From: Chara braunii
Lineage: Eukaryota; Streptophyta; Charophyceae; Charales; Characeae
Length of the DNA: 37,083 nucleotides
Direction: 5' to 3'
NCBI GenBank assembly: GCA_003427395.1
Contig: BFEA01000368.1
Coordinates: forward strand, 1,312,003-1,349,085
Position numbers and translations under genes: made by a program
Shown: one piece after another, positions 19,235-29,368 of the stretch
Position numbering within the stretch: position 1 is the first letter of the stretch
Layout: the number at the start of each line of letters is the position of its first letter
Notes under the pieces: model-generated
Seen by the model: only the letters and a program-made list of their open reading frames with translations
Told to the model about the DNA's origin: nothing
Databases searched by the model: none

Positions 19235-19403
19235 GGGGCCAAGTCCCACTGGCAGCGTTGAGCTACCTCAACGCCAGAATCTGGACGTGTTTGTGGAGAC
19301 GGGCAGTTCAGGAAACTCAACACCATTTCTGCACGCAAAGCTCCCAAAAGCGTCCAGATTCAGGCGTTGAGGTAGCTCAACGCTGCTAGTGGGACTTCGC
19401 CCC
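19235..19403. mobile_element. 169-bp foldback element, GGACGTGTTTG family
   Basis: Left arm GGGGCCAAGTCCCACTGGCA, then GCGTTGAGCTACCTCAACG. Right arm GGCGTTGAGGTAGCTCAACG, then CTGCTAGTGGGACTTCGCCCC. Core AATCTGGACGTGTTTGTGGA with mirrored GCGTCCAGATT. The arms contain a secondary hairpin (GTTGAGCTACCTCAAC). Confidence 0.85.
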
Positions 19404-19507
19404 AGATGTACTTTCTTGGAAACGAACGACTCGATCTGGCCGCTCATTTTGCGATTTGTGATTTTGAGGCCTAGTGTGAGTACGCCCTAATAATATCAGG
19501 AAAAAAA

Positions 19508-19565
19508 AATAATAATAATAATAATAATAATAATAATCATAATAATAATAAAATAAAAAAAATAA
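19508..19565. repeat. (AAT)n microsatellite
   Basis: AAT units with one CAT interruption, followed by AAATA repeats. Confidence 0.93.
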
Positions 19566-19609
19566 ACAAGTAAATAATATCAGAAGGTTCGCGAGGAATC
19601 GCGGGATCC

Positions 19610-20143
19610 GGGGACCAAGTCCCACTTGCAGCGGTTTAGTCCTCAGTTCGGGACCCTGTGTTTTGTGCGACACGTTTCCTGACCGCTGATTAACATTGAT
19701 CGTAGGGCGCATGGTCGGTTATGTTTTTCTTCGAACGAAATGGATTCAATGTTGCTATGTACCGGTTTCCCATTGGCTGTTATAGTCGGAATGAGCTCTT
19801 TCACTCGCAGGGAACGGTCCTCGTCCGTAGCCTAGCGCTCTTTCACTCGCAGGGAACGGTCCTCGTCCGTAGCCTGACCCCCGGGCTAGACGTGGGGACC
19901 GTCCATCGTCTTGTATTTCCACAGAAACTAAAAGTTTTTCCCGACAATGCCGCTGCCATACCCTTGGTTACCAGACTGACCGGCCTTTCATCATTACTGT
20001 CATTCAGCACGTTCAAATCCTGTTATTTTTCGCGATTTAACCCGTCGTTTGTCAACCAGCCGCACATTGCCACACGAAGTCACACAGTGTCGTGCAGTAC
20101 TGGCTACGGGAACTAAACCGCTGCAAGTGGGACTTGGTCCTGG
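19610..20143. mobile_element. ~530-bp inverted-repeat element, GGACCAAGTCCCACT ends
   Basis: Left end GGGGACCAAGTCCCACTTGC, then AGCGGTTTAGT. Right end AACTAAACCGCTGCAAGTGG, then GACTTGGTCC. The inverted match is about 30 bases. The ends resemble those of the shorter foldbacks at 17788 and 19235, so this may be a longer relative. The interior has a 40-bp direct duplication (GCTCTTTCACTCGCAGGGAA, at about 19796 and 19836) and no convincing ORF. Confidence 0.75.
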
Positions 20144-20325
20144 GGCCTCGGGTCGCTTAGAAGATTGTATCCCACTGGCAAGAGGATTGTAGTAAATGAC
20201 TGAATGTGGACGTGTTTGTGGCCAGGTGCTAGAAACTGTGATTGATCTACTTTTCCGCATCTGTACGTGGAACACGTCCAGATTCAGTCTTGATTCCAAT
20301 CCTCTTTCCCAGTGGGATCTGCCCC
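20142..20325. mobile_element. 184-bp foldback element, GGACGTGTTTG family
   Basis: Arms with TCCCACTGGCAAGAGGATTG on the left and CAATCCTCTTTCCCAGTGGG on the right. The core has GAATGTGGACGTGTTTGTGG with mirrored ACACGTCCAGATTCAG. It abuts the 530-bp element directly. Confidence 0.82.
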
Positions 20326-20355
20326 TTAGTCCACCACTCTTTTCTGCTCCCAGTA

Positions 20356-20467
20356 CTACTGCCTTCCCCCGAACACAACGCACCCTGATTTTCACTGTAT
20401 CGGGCTGGAAACATCCCTTATATACGTTCATTTTCAGGGTGCGTTATGTTCAGGGGAAGACGGTAGT
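20356..20467. mobile_element. 112-bp foldback element, diverged GAATACAACG family
   Basis: Left arm CTACTGCCTTCCCCCGAACA, then CAACGCACCCTG. Right arm CAGGGTGCGTTATGTTCAGG, then GGAAGACGGTAG. Architecture matches the 17352 element with a diverged arm sequence. Confidence 0.8.
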
Positions 20468-20773
20468 GGCGGGTGATTAATGAGTCCTCTTTCTGCTGGA
20501 TCACGGTCCCATTACAGTAACTGCTCTGTTTATCCGGACAGATTGCGAGGCTCCCGGCCGCTCTTTTGGACAGTTTCCAAAAAAAAAAGAACAACTCTGT
20601 ATGGTGACTATGGTCCCATTTTGTTTTTCTTTTTATTTATGTGTGTCACGATCCTTGGATGCCATTTTGCTAATCTTCTCTGTATCGTTTTTCGAAGGAC
20701 ATAATCGCCAACTTCGTCACTGTTTCCTTCTGGGTGTTGAAATTGAATGTTCATTTTTATTTTCTCCCCTTCG

Positions 20774-20776
<3 letters not shown>

Positions 20777-20872
<96 letters not shown>

Positions 20873-21024
20873 GCGCAGGCAGAGTCTTGCTTTTTTTCCC
20901 GAGATGTGTACAGCCAACAAGACAACACATGCACACGCAAAGACACGCGCGCGCGCGCGCGCACACACGCACGCAGAGTCTTGCTTTTTATACCGAGTTG
21001 TGTACAGCCAACAAGACAAGATAT

Positions 21025-21120
<96 letters not shown>

Positions 21121-21121
21121 N

Positions 21122-21173
<52 letters not shown>
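20777..21173. repeat. CT/CA/CG/GA microsatellite complex with a ~60-bp duplication
   Basis: CT then CA (20777-20863), a CACGCGCGCGCG stretch (20943-20967), CA (21023-21090) and GA (21091-21173, N at 21121). Two copies of a unique ~55-base segment containing GCAGAGTCTTGCTTTTT and GTGTACAGCCAACAAGACAA lie at about 20878-20930 and 20972-21023. Confidence 0.93.
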
Positions 21174-21176
<3 letters not shown>

Positions 21177-22135
21177 GTTTTTCATTGGTCTATTGTGGTC
21201 TTTTGGCTGAGGTGTGGAGATGTTTTTAGTGACATGAACGTTCTGAAATGGGTGGGTATTTTGCGATTGGTGTTTTGAAGAAGGGGATCATCGCATATTT
21301 CCGAAATTCCCACTTTTACGATAAAAATGCTAACTTAAGGATGTGCCCGATTCGTTGATAAGATGCTTCAAGTTGTTTTTTGCCCAAAGGTAGTACATAA
21401 GAACGGGGTTCGTCTTGGCGAATGATTTGGATCGCTGTACTATGAAGTCAGCACGTCATAAGTAAATGCGTTTGATTCGTTTCGTCGCTCGAATGTGGCT
21501 TCTCTCCATTCGAGGATGGTATGTAGTAGCCTAGTAGGCAAGTTCTTTTGGCCCTCTTTTCCTAATTTCATTGAGGGAAAATTGGCGCAATACCCCTCAA
21601 AGTTCAGGTATATGGTAAAATACCCCAGAAAGGTGTGGGCAGAGCAGAATACCCCTCTCTGAAATGTCAAAAGTTTGTCAAATGGCCTCCTTCTGGATTC
21701 AAATCTTTGCGTTCTAACCTTGTCAGGGGTTCTACCCCTGTCAGGGTGTTGCACAAGTTTCTGTTCTGCCCCTTACAGGGGTACAACACAAAGTTGACTT
21801 CCCCCTTACAGAGGTATAGAGCCAAGATTTAATTTCACCAGAGCATTTCACAAACATCTGCTATCATAATGTCAAAATTTTGTCAAATGCCCTTGTCTAT
21901 TTCGATCTTTTCCTTCTGCCCCTGTCACGGCCTCCGAAATCATGATGACATCAACCAGTTATTTAATTTTCATGTCTTTTACCATCAGCCAACTGAGCTT
22001 AGTATGTGTGCTCCAATTTAAACCCATTAAAACCCATTTAAACCCATTTCAACTCAAAGAGTCCTTTTGCCCATTGTCATGTCATTCTACGCCGGGCCTC
22101 CTGGGGACCTCCCCAAACTTAGGAGTAGGCTAGAA
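21174..22135. other. no recognisable gene; short CCCC-rich palindromic phrases
   Basis: Phrases like ATACCCC, CCCTTACAGGGG and CCCTGTCAGGG recur at 21588-21825. A run of AAACCCATTT-like units lies at 22019-22051. No ORF is supported. Confidence 0.45.
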
Positions 22136-22335
22136 GGGAGATCCCATGGCACAAATGATTGGAATAAGTGTCTGAATGTGGACGTGTTTGAGGAGAGGTG
22201 CAAAAAACAGTGATTGATCTGCTTTTCTGGATCTCTGTGTAGAACACGTCCAGATTCAGACACTGATTGCTCTGCTTTTCTGGATCTCTGTCTGGAAGAC
22301 TTCCACATCCAGACACTTATTCCCCGTGGGATCTG
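22136..22335. mobile_element. ~200-bp foldback, GGACGTGTTTG family with internal duplication
   Basis: Starts GGGAGATCCCATGGC and ends CCCCGTGGGATCTG. It contains GAATGTGGACGTGTTTGAGG on the left, a mirrored ACACGTCCAGATTCAGACAC, and a repeated TGCTTTTCTGGATCTCTGT unit. A further right-arm fragment (GTGTAGAACACGTCCAGATT) lies at 22337-22356, followed by poly-A at 22436-22476. Confidence 0.75.
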
Positions 22336-22434
22336 TGTGTAGAACACGTCCAGATTCAGACACTGATTTCATTTCATTCCCATTTTTTCCCAACACTGAG
22401 AAAGGTCCCGGTGGTCTAACCTCTCTGCTTTCAC

Positions 22435-22481
<47 letters not shown>

Positions 22482-22706
22482 TCTGCTTGGCAGCCTACGG
22501 CAGGCAGCGATGCGAGAGCCCGTACCTGTTGTAGGTGCCGCAAGACTGACGCCTCCCGTCTTAGGGCCAGATCCCATTACGGTAACCCCCTATTGTTCAT
22601 TTCTGACCGTTGATCTTCGTAATCGAGGGTCAAAAATTAATAATCCAGGGTACTCGGATCGGACGCTTATTCGTGGGGAGGACAAGCCCTCCTGGACCAG
22701 TCTTGG

Positions 22707-22952
22707 GCCTCGCTGCACTACTCTCGGAATGTACAAAACGAGAGTGAACCTTCCGCTAGAATATGGAAAGATGCGCGGCCATTATTTTTGTCTTTTGTGC
22801 ATGTCGAGAGTAGTGCAGCTAAGGGCCTCGCCACACAGCCTGTCGAAACGCGAAAACGACGACAAAAATGTGGCAGGTGCATCTGGCCATGTTCTATCTT
22901 GAATTTCATTCTCGTTTTGCACATTTCGACAGCCTGTGTGGCGAGGCCCTTA
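22707..22952. mobile_element. two overlapping foldbacks, CTGTCGAAA family
   Basis: The first hairpin has TGGGCCTCGCTGCACTACTC and a mirrored GAGTAGTGCAGCTAAGGGCC (22707-22827). The second (22820-22952) has TAAGGGCCTCGCCACACAGC, then CTGTCGAAA, mirrored by TTTCGACAGCCTGTGTGGCG, then AGGCCCTTA. The hairpins share the GGGCCTCG end. Confidence 0.82.
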
Positions 22953-23212
22953 CACGTGAGGAGGACAAGCCGGACCAGGGCCATACCGATGTCAATGAGA
23001 GTTCCCGCCGGACTACACCTGCTGGCTGCTGCCAATTATGTATCAGTTTTGCTGGGTCAGGGGATAATCACCCTGGGACATTTTCTGGATGTAGTATCGG
23101 GCAAAAAATACAGCGGCGACCGCGCGAAAGAGTGCATTAGCGGTGAGACGACGATAGCGGCGGTGGCGGCGCCCAGTCGTTGCTTCGTGGTCGAGCGGAG
23201 CGCAGCGTCTAA

Positions 23213-23784
23213 GGGCCCCGCCGCACAGGCTGTCGAAAGTCGAGAATATTTTCGACAGCTGTCAGGAAATTTTTGACAGCCCGACTTTCCACAGTTCCCC
23301 CCCCCTTCGCCACACACGCTGTCGAGGGGAGAGGCTGTCGGAAGTCGTGAAGAGCAACTCGGTTTTGGACAGCTGCTGTGTGGCGAAGGAGGTCGCCTGT
23401 CTGGAGTTGTTACCCCGACGCGTTTCACGATGGACACGGCCATGAAACATGGCCAGATACAGCACCACAAAAAAAAGAAGTCGAAGCCGTTTTCGACAGC
23501 CACTGTAGAAGACACAACTTCACACAAGGACAAAAACGGCACGCATGTCAGGGATTTGTCCCTGACAATGGGAAATGGGAGGCATTTCTCGACAGGACGG
23601 CGGCGCACTGTGGAAGATCCTTGAGCTGCAGGCGGGAGGAGACGAGAGTTTCAACACGGCTGTAGAAACCACAAACCTGACACATGTCGAAAATTTTTTG
23701 AAAAGGATTTCGTCGACAGCCTATGTGGCAGTGCAAAACTGTCGAAAATTGTGGTTTCGACAGCCTGTGTGGCGAGCCTCTAAC
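23213..23784. mobile_element. nested CTGTCGAAA-family foldbacks
   Basis: Outer ends TAAGGGCCCCGCCGCACAGG (left) and CCTGTGTGGCGAGCCTCTAA (right) are inverted. An inner hairpin at about 23306-23390 has CCTTCGCCACACACGCTGTC and GACAGCTGCTGTGTGGCGAA. CTGTCGAAA or TTTCGACAG occurs at least six times in this stretch. Confidence 0.72.
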
Positions 23785-23928
23785 CATGGACGCCCATCAC
23801 TCAACGAGGCGCTTGGCACCATAGCTGTGTGGGAGCTATGGAGAAAAGTGCCCAAGCGGAACCTAGCTCTTGAGTGGGCCAGGGAGCGCCAGTGTGCTCT
23901 TACGCTTCGGCATCCCGGCAGCCCCATG

Positions 23929-23955
23929 CCTAACCTAACCTAACCTAACCTAACC
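23929..23955. repeat. (CCTAA)5 telomere-like tract
   Basis: Five perfect CCTAA units plus CC, i.e. TTAGG on the minus strand. It lies between unique sequences, so it is interstitial in this assembly. Confidence 0.9.
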
Positions 23956-24302
23956 ACTCGTACGATGTCAACTTGATTACAGTTTCAAATACTGGGGGAT
24001 TTGTATTCTACCTTGCTCTGGGATGAATACATTTCATATCACATCTAGCCAACATGGAAGAAGCATCCTGCCGTAACTTTGGTTCAATACATTCAAAATC
24101 TGAGCGGGTCGTGCGAACGGGAGCTATCGGCAGCGGCGTTGCTGTGAGCAGTGGGAGAGCGCACAGCAGTGGTGGGAGCGCTTCGACAGCTGTAGGAGCG
24201 GAAGTTCTAGTTTCGACTTCAGGATGAATCCGCGGCGACTCCGCGCCCTTGTCACCTTGTCATGTGGACGTTACAGTTCTTGTGCTCTTTACTCAATCCT
24301 CT

Positions 24303-25200
24303 TCACAGGGCAGATTCATGGATGACTAGCACGATGAAATAGGTTTTTCTTGTTCTCTTCTTGCATTTAATTTAGTTGCATCGTTGGATGTCTGAATCCT
24401 TTTGTGCTCCTTACTTGGCGCTGTTCGTGGGATAGATTCAGTGATTTCTAGTAAACTGATGTGGGATTTCTTGCGCTCTGTACTCAGTCCTATTTGTGGG
24501 TTGGATTCATCAATTACTTGCACGCTGACATAGGTTTTCTATTGCTCTCTTCTTACAATATACTGATGTGGGATATCTTGCGCTCTGTACTTAATCCTAT
24601 TTGTGGGTTGGATTCATCGATTACTTGCACGCTGACGTAGTTTTTCTCTTGCTCTCTCCTTACAATTTTTACTTCCTCTCTCCCCTCCTCTCCTCCAAAA
24701 TTGTTTTTTTTTTTTTTTTTTTGCTTTCTTTGCTCGCGCACCAATCTTAAGGAGTCTTTTCTCTGCTTATAGTTGCAACCTACGATCAAGACAGGGACGC
24801 AGTGTTTAGAGTGACTCAGGGGAAACTCTTGGAATTACTAGCAGCGGTGCCACTCGGAGCAGTGAGAGTGTAACGAGGGGTGGTGGGAACGCTACTGGTC
24901 AGGTNGAAAGCGAGAACCGGTGAAGAGCAAACTTGAGNTGTTCCCATTGTGATCGATATGCTATGAAGATNCAAGGGAGCGTGGTGGGAAACCCGTCATG
25001 GCAGCTCGGGCTCTTTACAGGGTGATTGGAAAGCCATAATGAGAGAGTAGCCCTGATGAAGAATAGGGGATTTTATTGGTGTGATGTGGGATTTCTTGTG
25101 GTCTGTACTTAATCCTATTTGTGGGGTAGATTCATCGATTACTTGCACGCTGGCATTGGTTTTCTCTTGCTCTTGCTCTCTTCTCATAATTTTTGTTTCT
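24303..25200 (-). repeat. dispersed ~100-bp repeats with a shared minus-strand reading frame
   Basis: Three good copies (about 24450-24550, 24555-24660, 25082-25190) and one partial copy (24305-24360) share GATGTGGGAT, CTGTACT(T/C)A and TTACTTGCACGCTG. On the minus strand they read open, with variants of VQVIDESNPQIGLSTERK in the same phase. A poly-T run lies at 24705-24722. No known domain is recognised. Confidence 0.7.
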
Positions 25201-25465
25201 TTCTCCTCTCCTCCCCTCTAAAATCGGGATCTCTCCACATGGAGCAGGGAGAGTGTAACGAGGGGTGGTGGGAACGCTAATGGTCAGGTGGAAAGCGAGA
25301 ACCGGTGAAGAGCAAACTTAAGTTGTTCCCATTGTGATCAATATGCTATGAAGATCCAAGGGAGCGAGGTGGGAAACCCGTCATGGCAGCTCGGGCTCTT
25401 TACAGGGTGGTTGGAAAGCCATAATGAGAGAGTAGCCCTGATGAAGAATAGGGGATTTTGCTGGT
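24855..25465. repeat. tandem duplication, period ~385 bp
   Basis: About 24857-25075 and 25242-25460 are nearly identical over roughly 220 bases, including GTAACGAGGGGTGGTGGGAA, TATGCTATGAAGAT and GGTGGGAAACCCGTCATGGC. A diverged third version containing GTGGTGGGAAACCCGCC lies at about 25660-25830. Single Ns occur at 24905, 24939 and 24971. The origin is unknown. Confidence 0.85.
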
Positions 25466-25830
25466 GAGATGATCTAGCTCATGCATGACTTTGTCTCGGT
25501 TCCCAGGTCTGTAGCAGCAGATTTCGTCTTGTGGATCAGATATAGATCTTGGTGTCTTGCTTTTCTGTGTACTAATAACGCTTTTGAAAAATACATTCGT
25601 GGGAATCTACTCACGATAACGGATAAGGTAGTATGAGTAGCGACACTACGGAGGCAGTGTGAATGCTACCGTCAGTGGTGGGAACGCTCCTTGCTTGTAG
25701 TTAGCAAAAATAGGGTAGGAAGCAAACTTGAACTGTATCCACAGTGATCTTGGTCCACTGATTGATATTGTTACTGAAAATCCAAGGGTGTGTGGTGGGA
25801 AACCCGCCTTGGCGGTTCAGGCTTCCTTGA

Positions 25831-26720
25831 GTTTACAGAGCTCTTTTCTGTAAGATCTTGAAGCGAAGCTGGGTAAGGCTCCCAGAGAGATTAGCAGGAG
25901 ACCCGGAATATGAATTCTTCAGTAGCTCTTGGTTGTTTTGCTCCCCTTATTCTGGATTCCTAAAAGCTTTGCTGCAGTTGCTCACCTTCTTTGTAGTTGC
26001 AGACCATGGGACGCTGGACCCCGTTTCCAGCACAAGCTTCACTACCGGGTTGAGATGTTAAGGGATTCCCGGCCTCATTCAATTTAAAAAAAAAATAAAA
26101 AAATATGACAAAGACGTTTTTTGAGGAAAAAAAAAAAAAAAAAAAAAAACAGCGGCCACGGCTGGATGTATCTGACGGCAATTATGTCTAGATATCAGAC
26201 GAAAAAGTCCTGATCAATTTCGTAATTGGAGCCTTGGGCACTGGACCCNTTTAAAAAAAAAAAAAAAAAAAAAACTCCGAACATAACACATATGCTTGAT
26301 ATTCTTTTTTTTTTTTTTTTTTCATGTAAGTATTTTCCCAAGGCCCTCAAACAATTACAGGAATCCATTCTTCACGTTAAGATGGTGGTCTATTTACCCG
26401 TTATCATATGCTTTGTATTCGAGTTTTTGGAAAAAGAAAGAAATCCAGGATTTGAATAGACTAGAACGCGTGTGCGTTGTATTTGAGTAACGGGACTTTT
26501 CAAATAGAATACATGTGTGTTTTATTCGTCGATTAGAAAGCAGCCTGTGCGCTGTATTGTTTTACAACGCATACGGGTTATGTTCGTGGGAAGACCGTAG
26601 TGCGAGTATGCCCTCAAATTGGAGCGGAAGCATTATACCTGGCTTGCTGCAACGTGCCCACAGCTACCTTTTCGGGCTTTCTTTTTTCCTGAAATAGTTT
26701 TCTAGACCTTCATCATCGTT
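25831..26720. other. no recognisable gene; poly-A/poly-T runs
   Basis: A/T homopolymers at about 26082-26102, 26128-26149, 26251-26273 and 26304-26322, with an N at 26249. The 26410-26605 part has phrases reminiscent of the GAATACAACG foldback family (TTTGTATTCGAG, GTTCGTGGGAAGACCGTAG) but I could not close a hairpin. Confidence 0.4.
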
Positions 26721-26750
26721 GTCAAATTTGCACAAAATGTTGCGAGAAAA

Positions 26751-27152
26751 GGTTAACCGAGCCCCCATTTTTCACCTCAATTTATAAGAAAACCATAAGG
26801 CCATCCCAAGCAAACTTCACACCAATCTATAGAGTGCACTTCTTACTAACATACTATAAAACAAATACAAAAAAAAATAAAAAATAAACACATAAAACAG
26901 CAACTCAAAAGTGCATTTTCAAGCAATTTTGCCAAAAAACAGCTTCATCAAAATTTCAGGATTTTCAGGATCATTAACAACACAAATTCTAATAACCCAA
27001 ATGACACCAAATTTGACACACAGCAAGCTTGTCCTAAAACAAAAACAGGCAAAAACAAACAATCCAAAAAAACACAAAATTTGACCCCGAAACCCTAATT
27101 TCAGGATCATTCATCGTTACCGAGGGTCGAAAAATGGGGGTCCCCGTTAACC
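26751..27152. mobile_element. 402-bp element with ~23-bp terminal inverted repeats
   Basis: Left end GGTTAACCGAGCCCCCATTT, then TTC. Right end GAAAAATGGGGGTCCCCGTT, then AACC. They pair with about three mismatches. The AT-rich interior has no ORF of interest. Minisatellite sequence lies on both sides (TTTGCACAAAATGTTGC at 26727-26743 and GAATGTTGCAGGAGAAATTT from 27159), so the element interrupts that array. Confidence 0.75.
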
Positions 27153-27157
27153 ACTTG

Positions 27158-27218
27158 TGAATGTTGCAGGAGAAATTTGCACAAAATGTTGCAGGAGAAA
27201 TTTGCACAAAATGTTGGA
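27158..27218. repeat. ~26-bp minisatellite, left of the retroelement
   Basis: Two full and one partial unit of AAATTTGCACAAAATGTTGC, then AGGAG. The array ends in GTTGGA exactly at the 5' LTR. Confidence 0.9.
27214..27218. repeat. target-site duplication TTGGA, left
   Basis: TTGGA directly precedes the 5' LTR (TGCAGTAACC) and recurs directly after the 3' LTR at 36752-36756. Five bases is the usual duplication of Ty3/Gypsy integrases. Confidence 0.85.
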
Positions 27219-28156
27219 TGCAGTAACCGCTCAGAACTTCGCCCCAGGAAAACACAGACTGTGTTGGGCTGTGTGACCGAGACACGCCCAGCCTTGAGTC
27301 TGTCGAGTGCAGCTGTGTGACCAAGGGCTGCACAAAGGAAATTCAAGAGTCAAAGTCAACTGTACAGTCAAAGGTACCGCACCCAGGCCCCTGGTTGGAT
27401 ACATTCACTTGTTGTGCGCAGGTACCCAGACAACATTCAGGGCGGGAGGAATACAGTTTCTGGCCAATCTGGGCCCTCATTCACATCGAGATCTGGACGG
27501 TGCAGGCCTACAGCACCTGGGGTCCAGACCCCGCACCAACACTACTTAAGAGTTGACTTCCTGGCTGGACATTTATTCAGTCTTGCGTGAATGCTGACTT
27601 CACGTGTGGACTTCAACGCTGTTGTGACGGTGCGACGCTGTGACATTGGCCGGATGCTGGCTCTGTGCAGGACAGCGAGGCGCTGCTGGCTGGCATGGTG
27701 GCTGGCTGGCAATTGTCTTTTTGGCATGCTGCCACCTGTACATGATGCTGAGGTGGCGGGCTACGTGATTGATAGTGCTGTTCTGATTCTTCGTCACTTC
27801 GGAAGGAGATCAAGACTGTGGTTATTGCAGATACGTACCTGGTTGATGACGACATTCTCCAGTTTGTTGATGTAGGCAGATTGACATGCCACGTGGCACA
27901 TTGAGGAAGAACTTCAGATTTGTGTTCGAACTATTGATTGATGAGGTGGCGCGGAGGAGGAGGGACTCGAAGCAGAAGTGGGTTGTTTGTCTTCTCTCTC
28001 CTTTGTCTATTCTCCCCTCTTTCTTTTCGTCTGTGTATGATTTCCCACCTCATTTCTATCTGGACACATTTGCGATTGTTTGACATTCATCAGCAGATTG
28101 ATAATCATATGGACTGGCATTGTTGATGAGTATCATCACGACTTGGGCTCATTACA
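27219..28156 (+). repeat. 5' LTR, 938 bp
   Basis: Begins TGCAGTAACC and ends CTCATTACA, directly followed by a 3-base spacer and the primer binding site. Relative to the 3' LTR it keeps an extra ~270-base middle part (about 27455-27727), but it has a small deletion near its start, where the 3' LTR and the solo LTR read CCCTGTTT. No clear TATA box was picked out. Confidence 0.88.
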
Positions 28157-28159
28157 ATT

Positions 28160-28171
28160 TGGTATCAGAGC
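28160..28171 (+). other. primer binding site, initiator tRNA-Met
   Basis: TGGTATCAGAGC is complementary to the 3' end of plant-type initiator tRNA-Met, the usual primer of many plant LTR retrotransposons. It lies three bases after the LTR. Confidence 0.93.
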
Positions 28172-29368
28172 TATACTTCCGATGATGTGACAGACTACGA
28201 CAACAACAAGTGATGATATCTACGACGGAGAGGCTGACGTGGACAAGACTGGAAAAGCACACGTCAGATGCTGACATGGCATTGGCGTGGCATTGGTAGA
28301 GAGTGCTGTATTGCTGACGTGGCCGGTGGATGATAGAAGACTGATGATGTGGCATTGTTGACTCACCATTAGTTATTGTGGTAAGAGATCAGGCTGACGT
28401 GGCAGTGTCACACTTCATTATTGGGCTTACGTGGCATTATATGGCGCGCTGGTACCGCTCCTGACGTGTATCCCATCGATGCTGCTGACTGGACTATGGT
28501 GCTGACGTGGCAGGCAGATGTGTTGCTGTGTTGGCACATCGGGGGATACACATGGCAGGTTGGAACTTCGACTTCGTGGCAGGTTGGGACTTCGACTTTA
28601 ACATACATTGTTGATGTGCACCCCGTTGACGATCTTGATTGGACCTGCTGACCTGGCATACTCTTCGAGTTGCTGAGTTACCAGGCCAGGGGTGACACGT
28701 GGCAGGCACGATCGTGCCTAAGTGAGAATTGCATTCTGATGACTGAAGCGGCACGGCTAGAAGACTGACATGGCTGTGGTGCCAAACGTCAGATTGGGTG
28801 CTGATCACACAGGACAGAAGAGGAAGTAACAGAAAGGGGGAAAACGCTAACTATTGTTGATATTGTTGGCGGTCTTACCTATTGTCTTAGCTGTTGTTGT
28901 GTGTCTGTGTACTTACTTGTGTGTGTTGATGATCATGCTGGCCTGGAGTCATGGTACCTTAGACAGAGTAGGATGTCATCACATTGAAAATAGAACAGCA
29001 AATAGAGTTAGTAAACTTCTTGTTCCTTATTATTAAACTTTCTGTTCAGACAGTGTGTTGGGTCAGGTGATCGTAAAATTATTGTTGTCTCTCTTTTGTG
29101 GTAGAACAGTGTGCTAATTCAGGAGACCGTAAAATTATTGTCTCTTTTGCGGTAGGACAATCTGGCCGACGAATTTTCCTATTTCTGTTCTCCAAAAATG
29201 TTTTACTTCTGGAAATGTTTGCACCAGTCTATTTTGATGAGATTCGTGATTACCTTTTTGTTTCCTATTCCAATCACACTTTCCGTTGGGGAAGGTCCGT
29301 CTGCACTCAGGACTAGGGGACATGCTGGCAGAAAGAAAGAAGAATTGTTGGCCTTGTGGAAATAGTTT
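28172..29368 (+). promoter_or_regulatory. retroelement leader with repeated TGACGTGG motifs
   Basis: About 1.2 kb without an ORF. GCTGACGTGG occurs at about 28236, 28315, 28392 and 28501, and near variants (GCTGACATGGC, GCTTACGTGGC, GACACGTGGC) occur between them. A ~70-base tandem duplication with GTAAAATTATTG lies at 29070-29160. TGACGTGGC is the hybrid C/G-box recognised by plant bZIP factors, but any regulatory role is inferred. Confidence 0.5.

Noticed and set aside
22019-22051. Plant telomere repeat (AAACCC-rich run)
   Set aside because: Units are ACCCATTTAA-like and irregular, not CCCTAAA.
25436-25460. Another hammerhead core (CTGATGAAG near 25439, also at 25054)
   Set aside because: CUGAUGA is present, but there is no closable stem II followed by GAAA. 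It is part of the tandem duplication.
28160-28171. Retrozyme identity for the 27-36-kb element
   Set aside because: It shares the tRNA-Met primer site with plant retrozymes but encodes full pol and shows no hammerhead in its LTRs.
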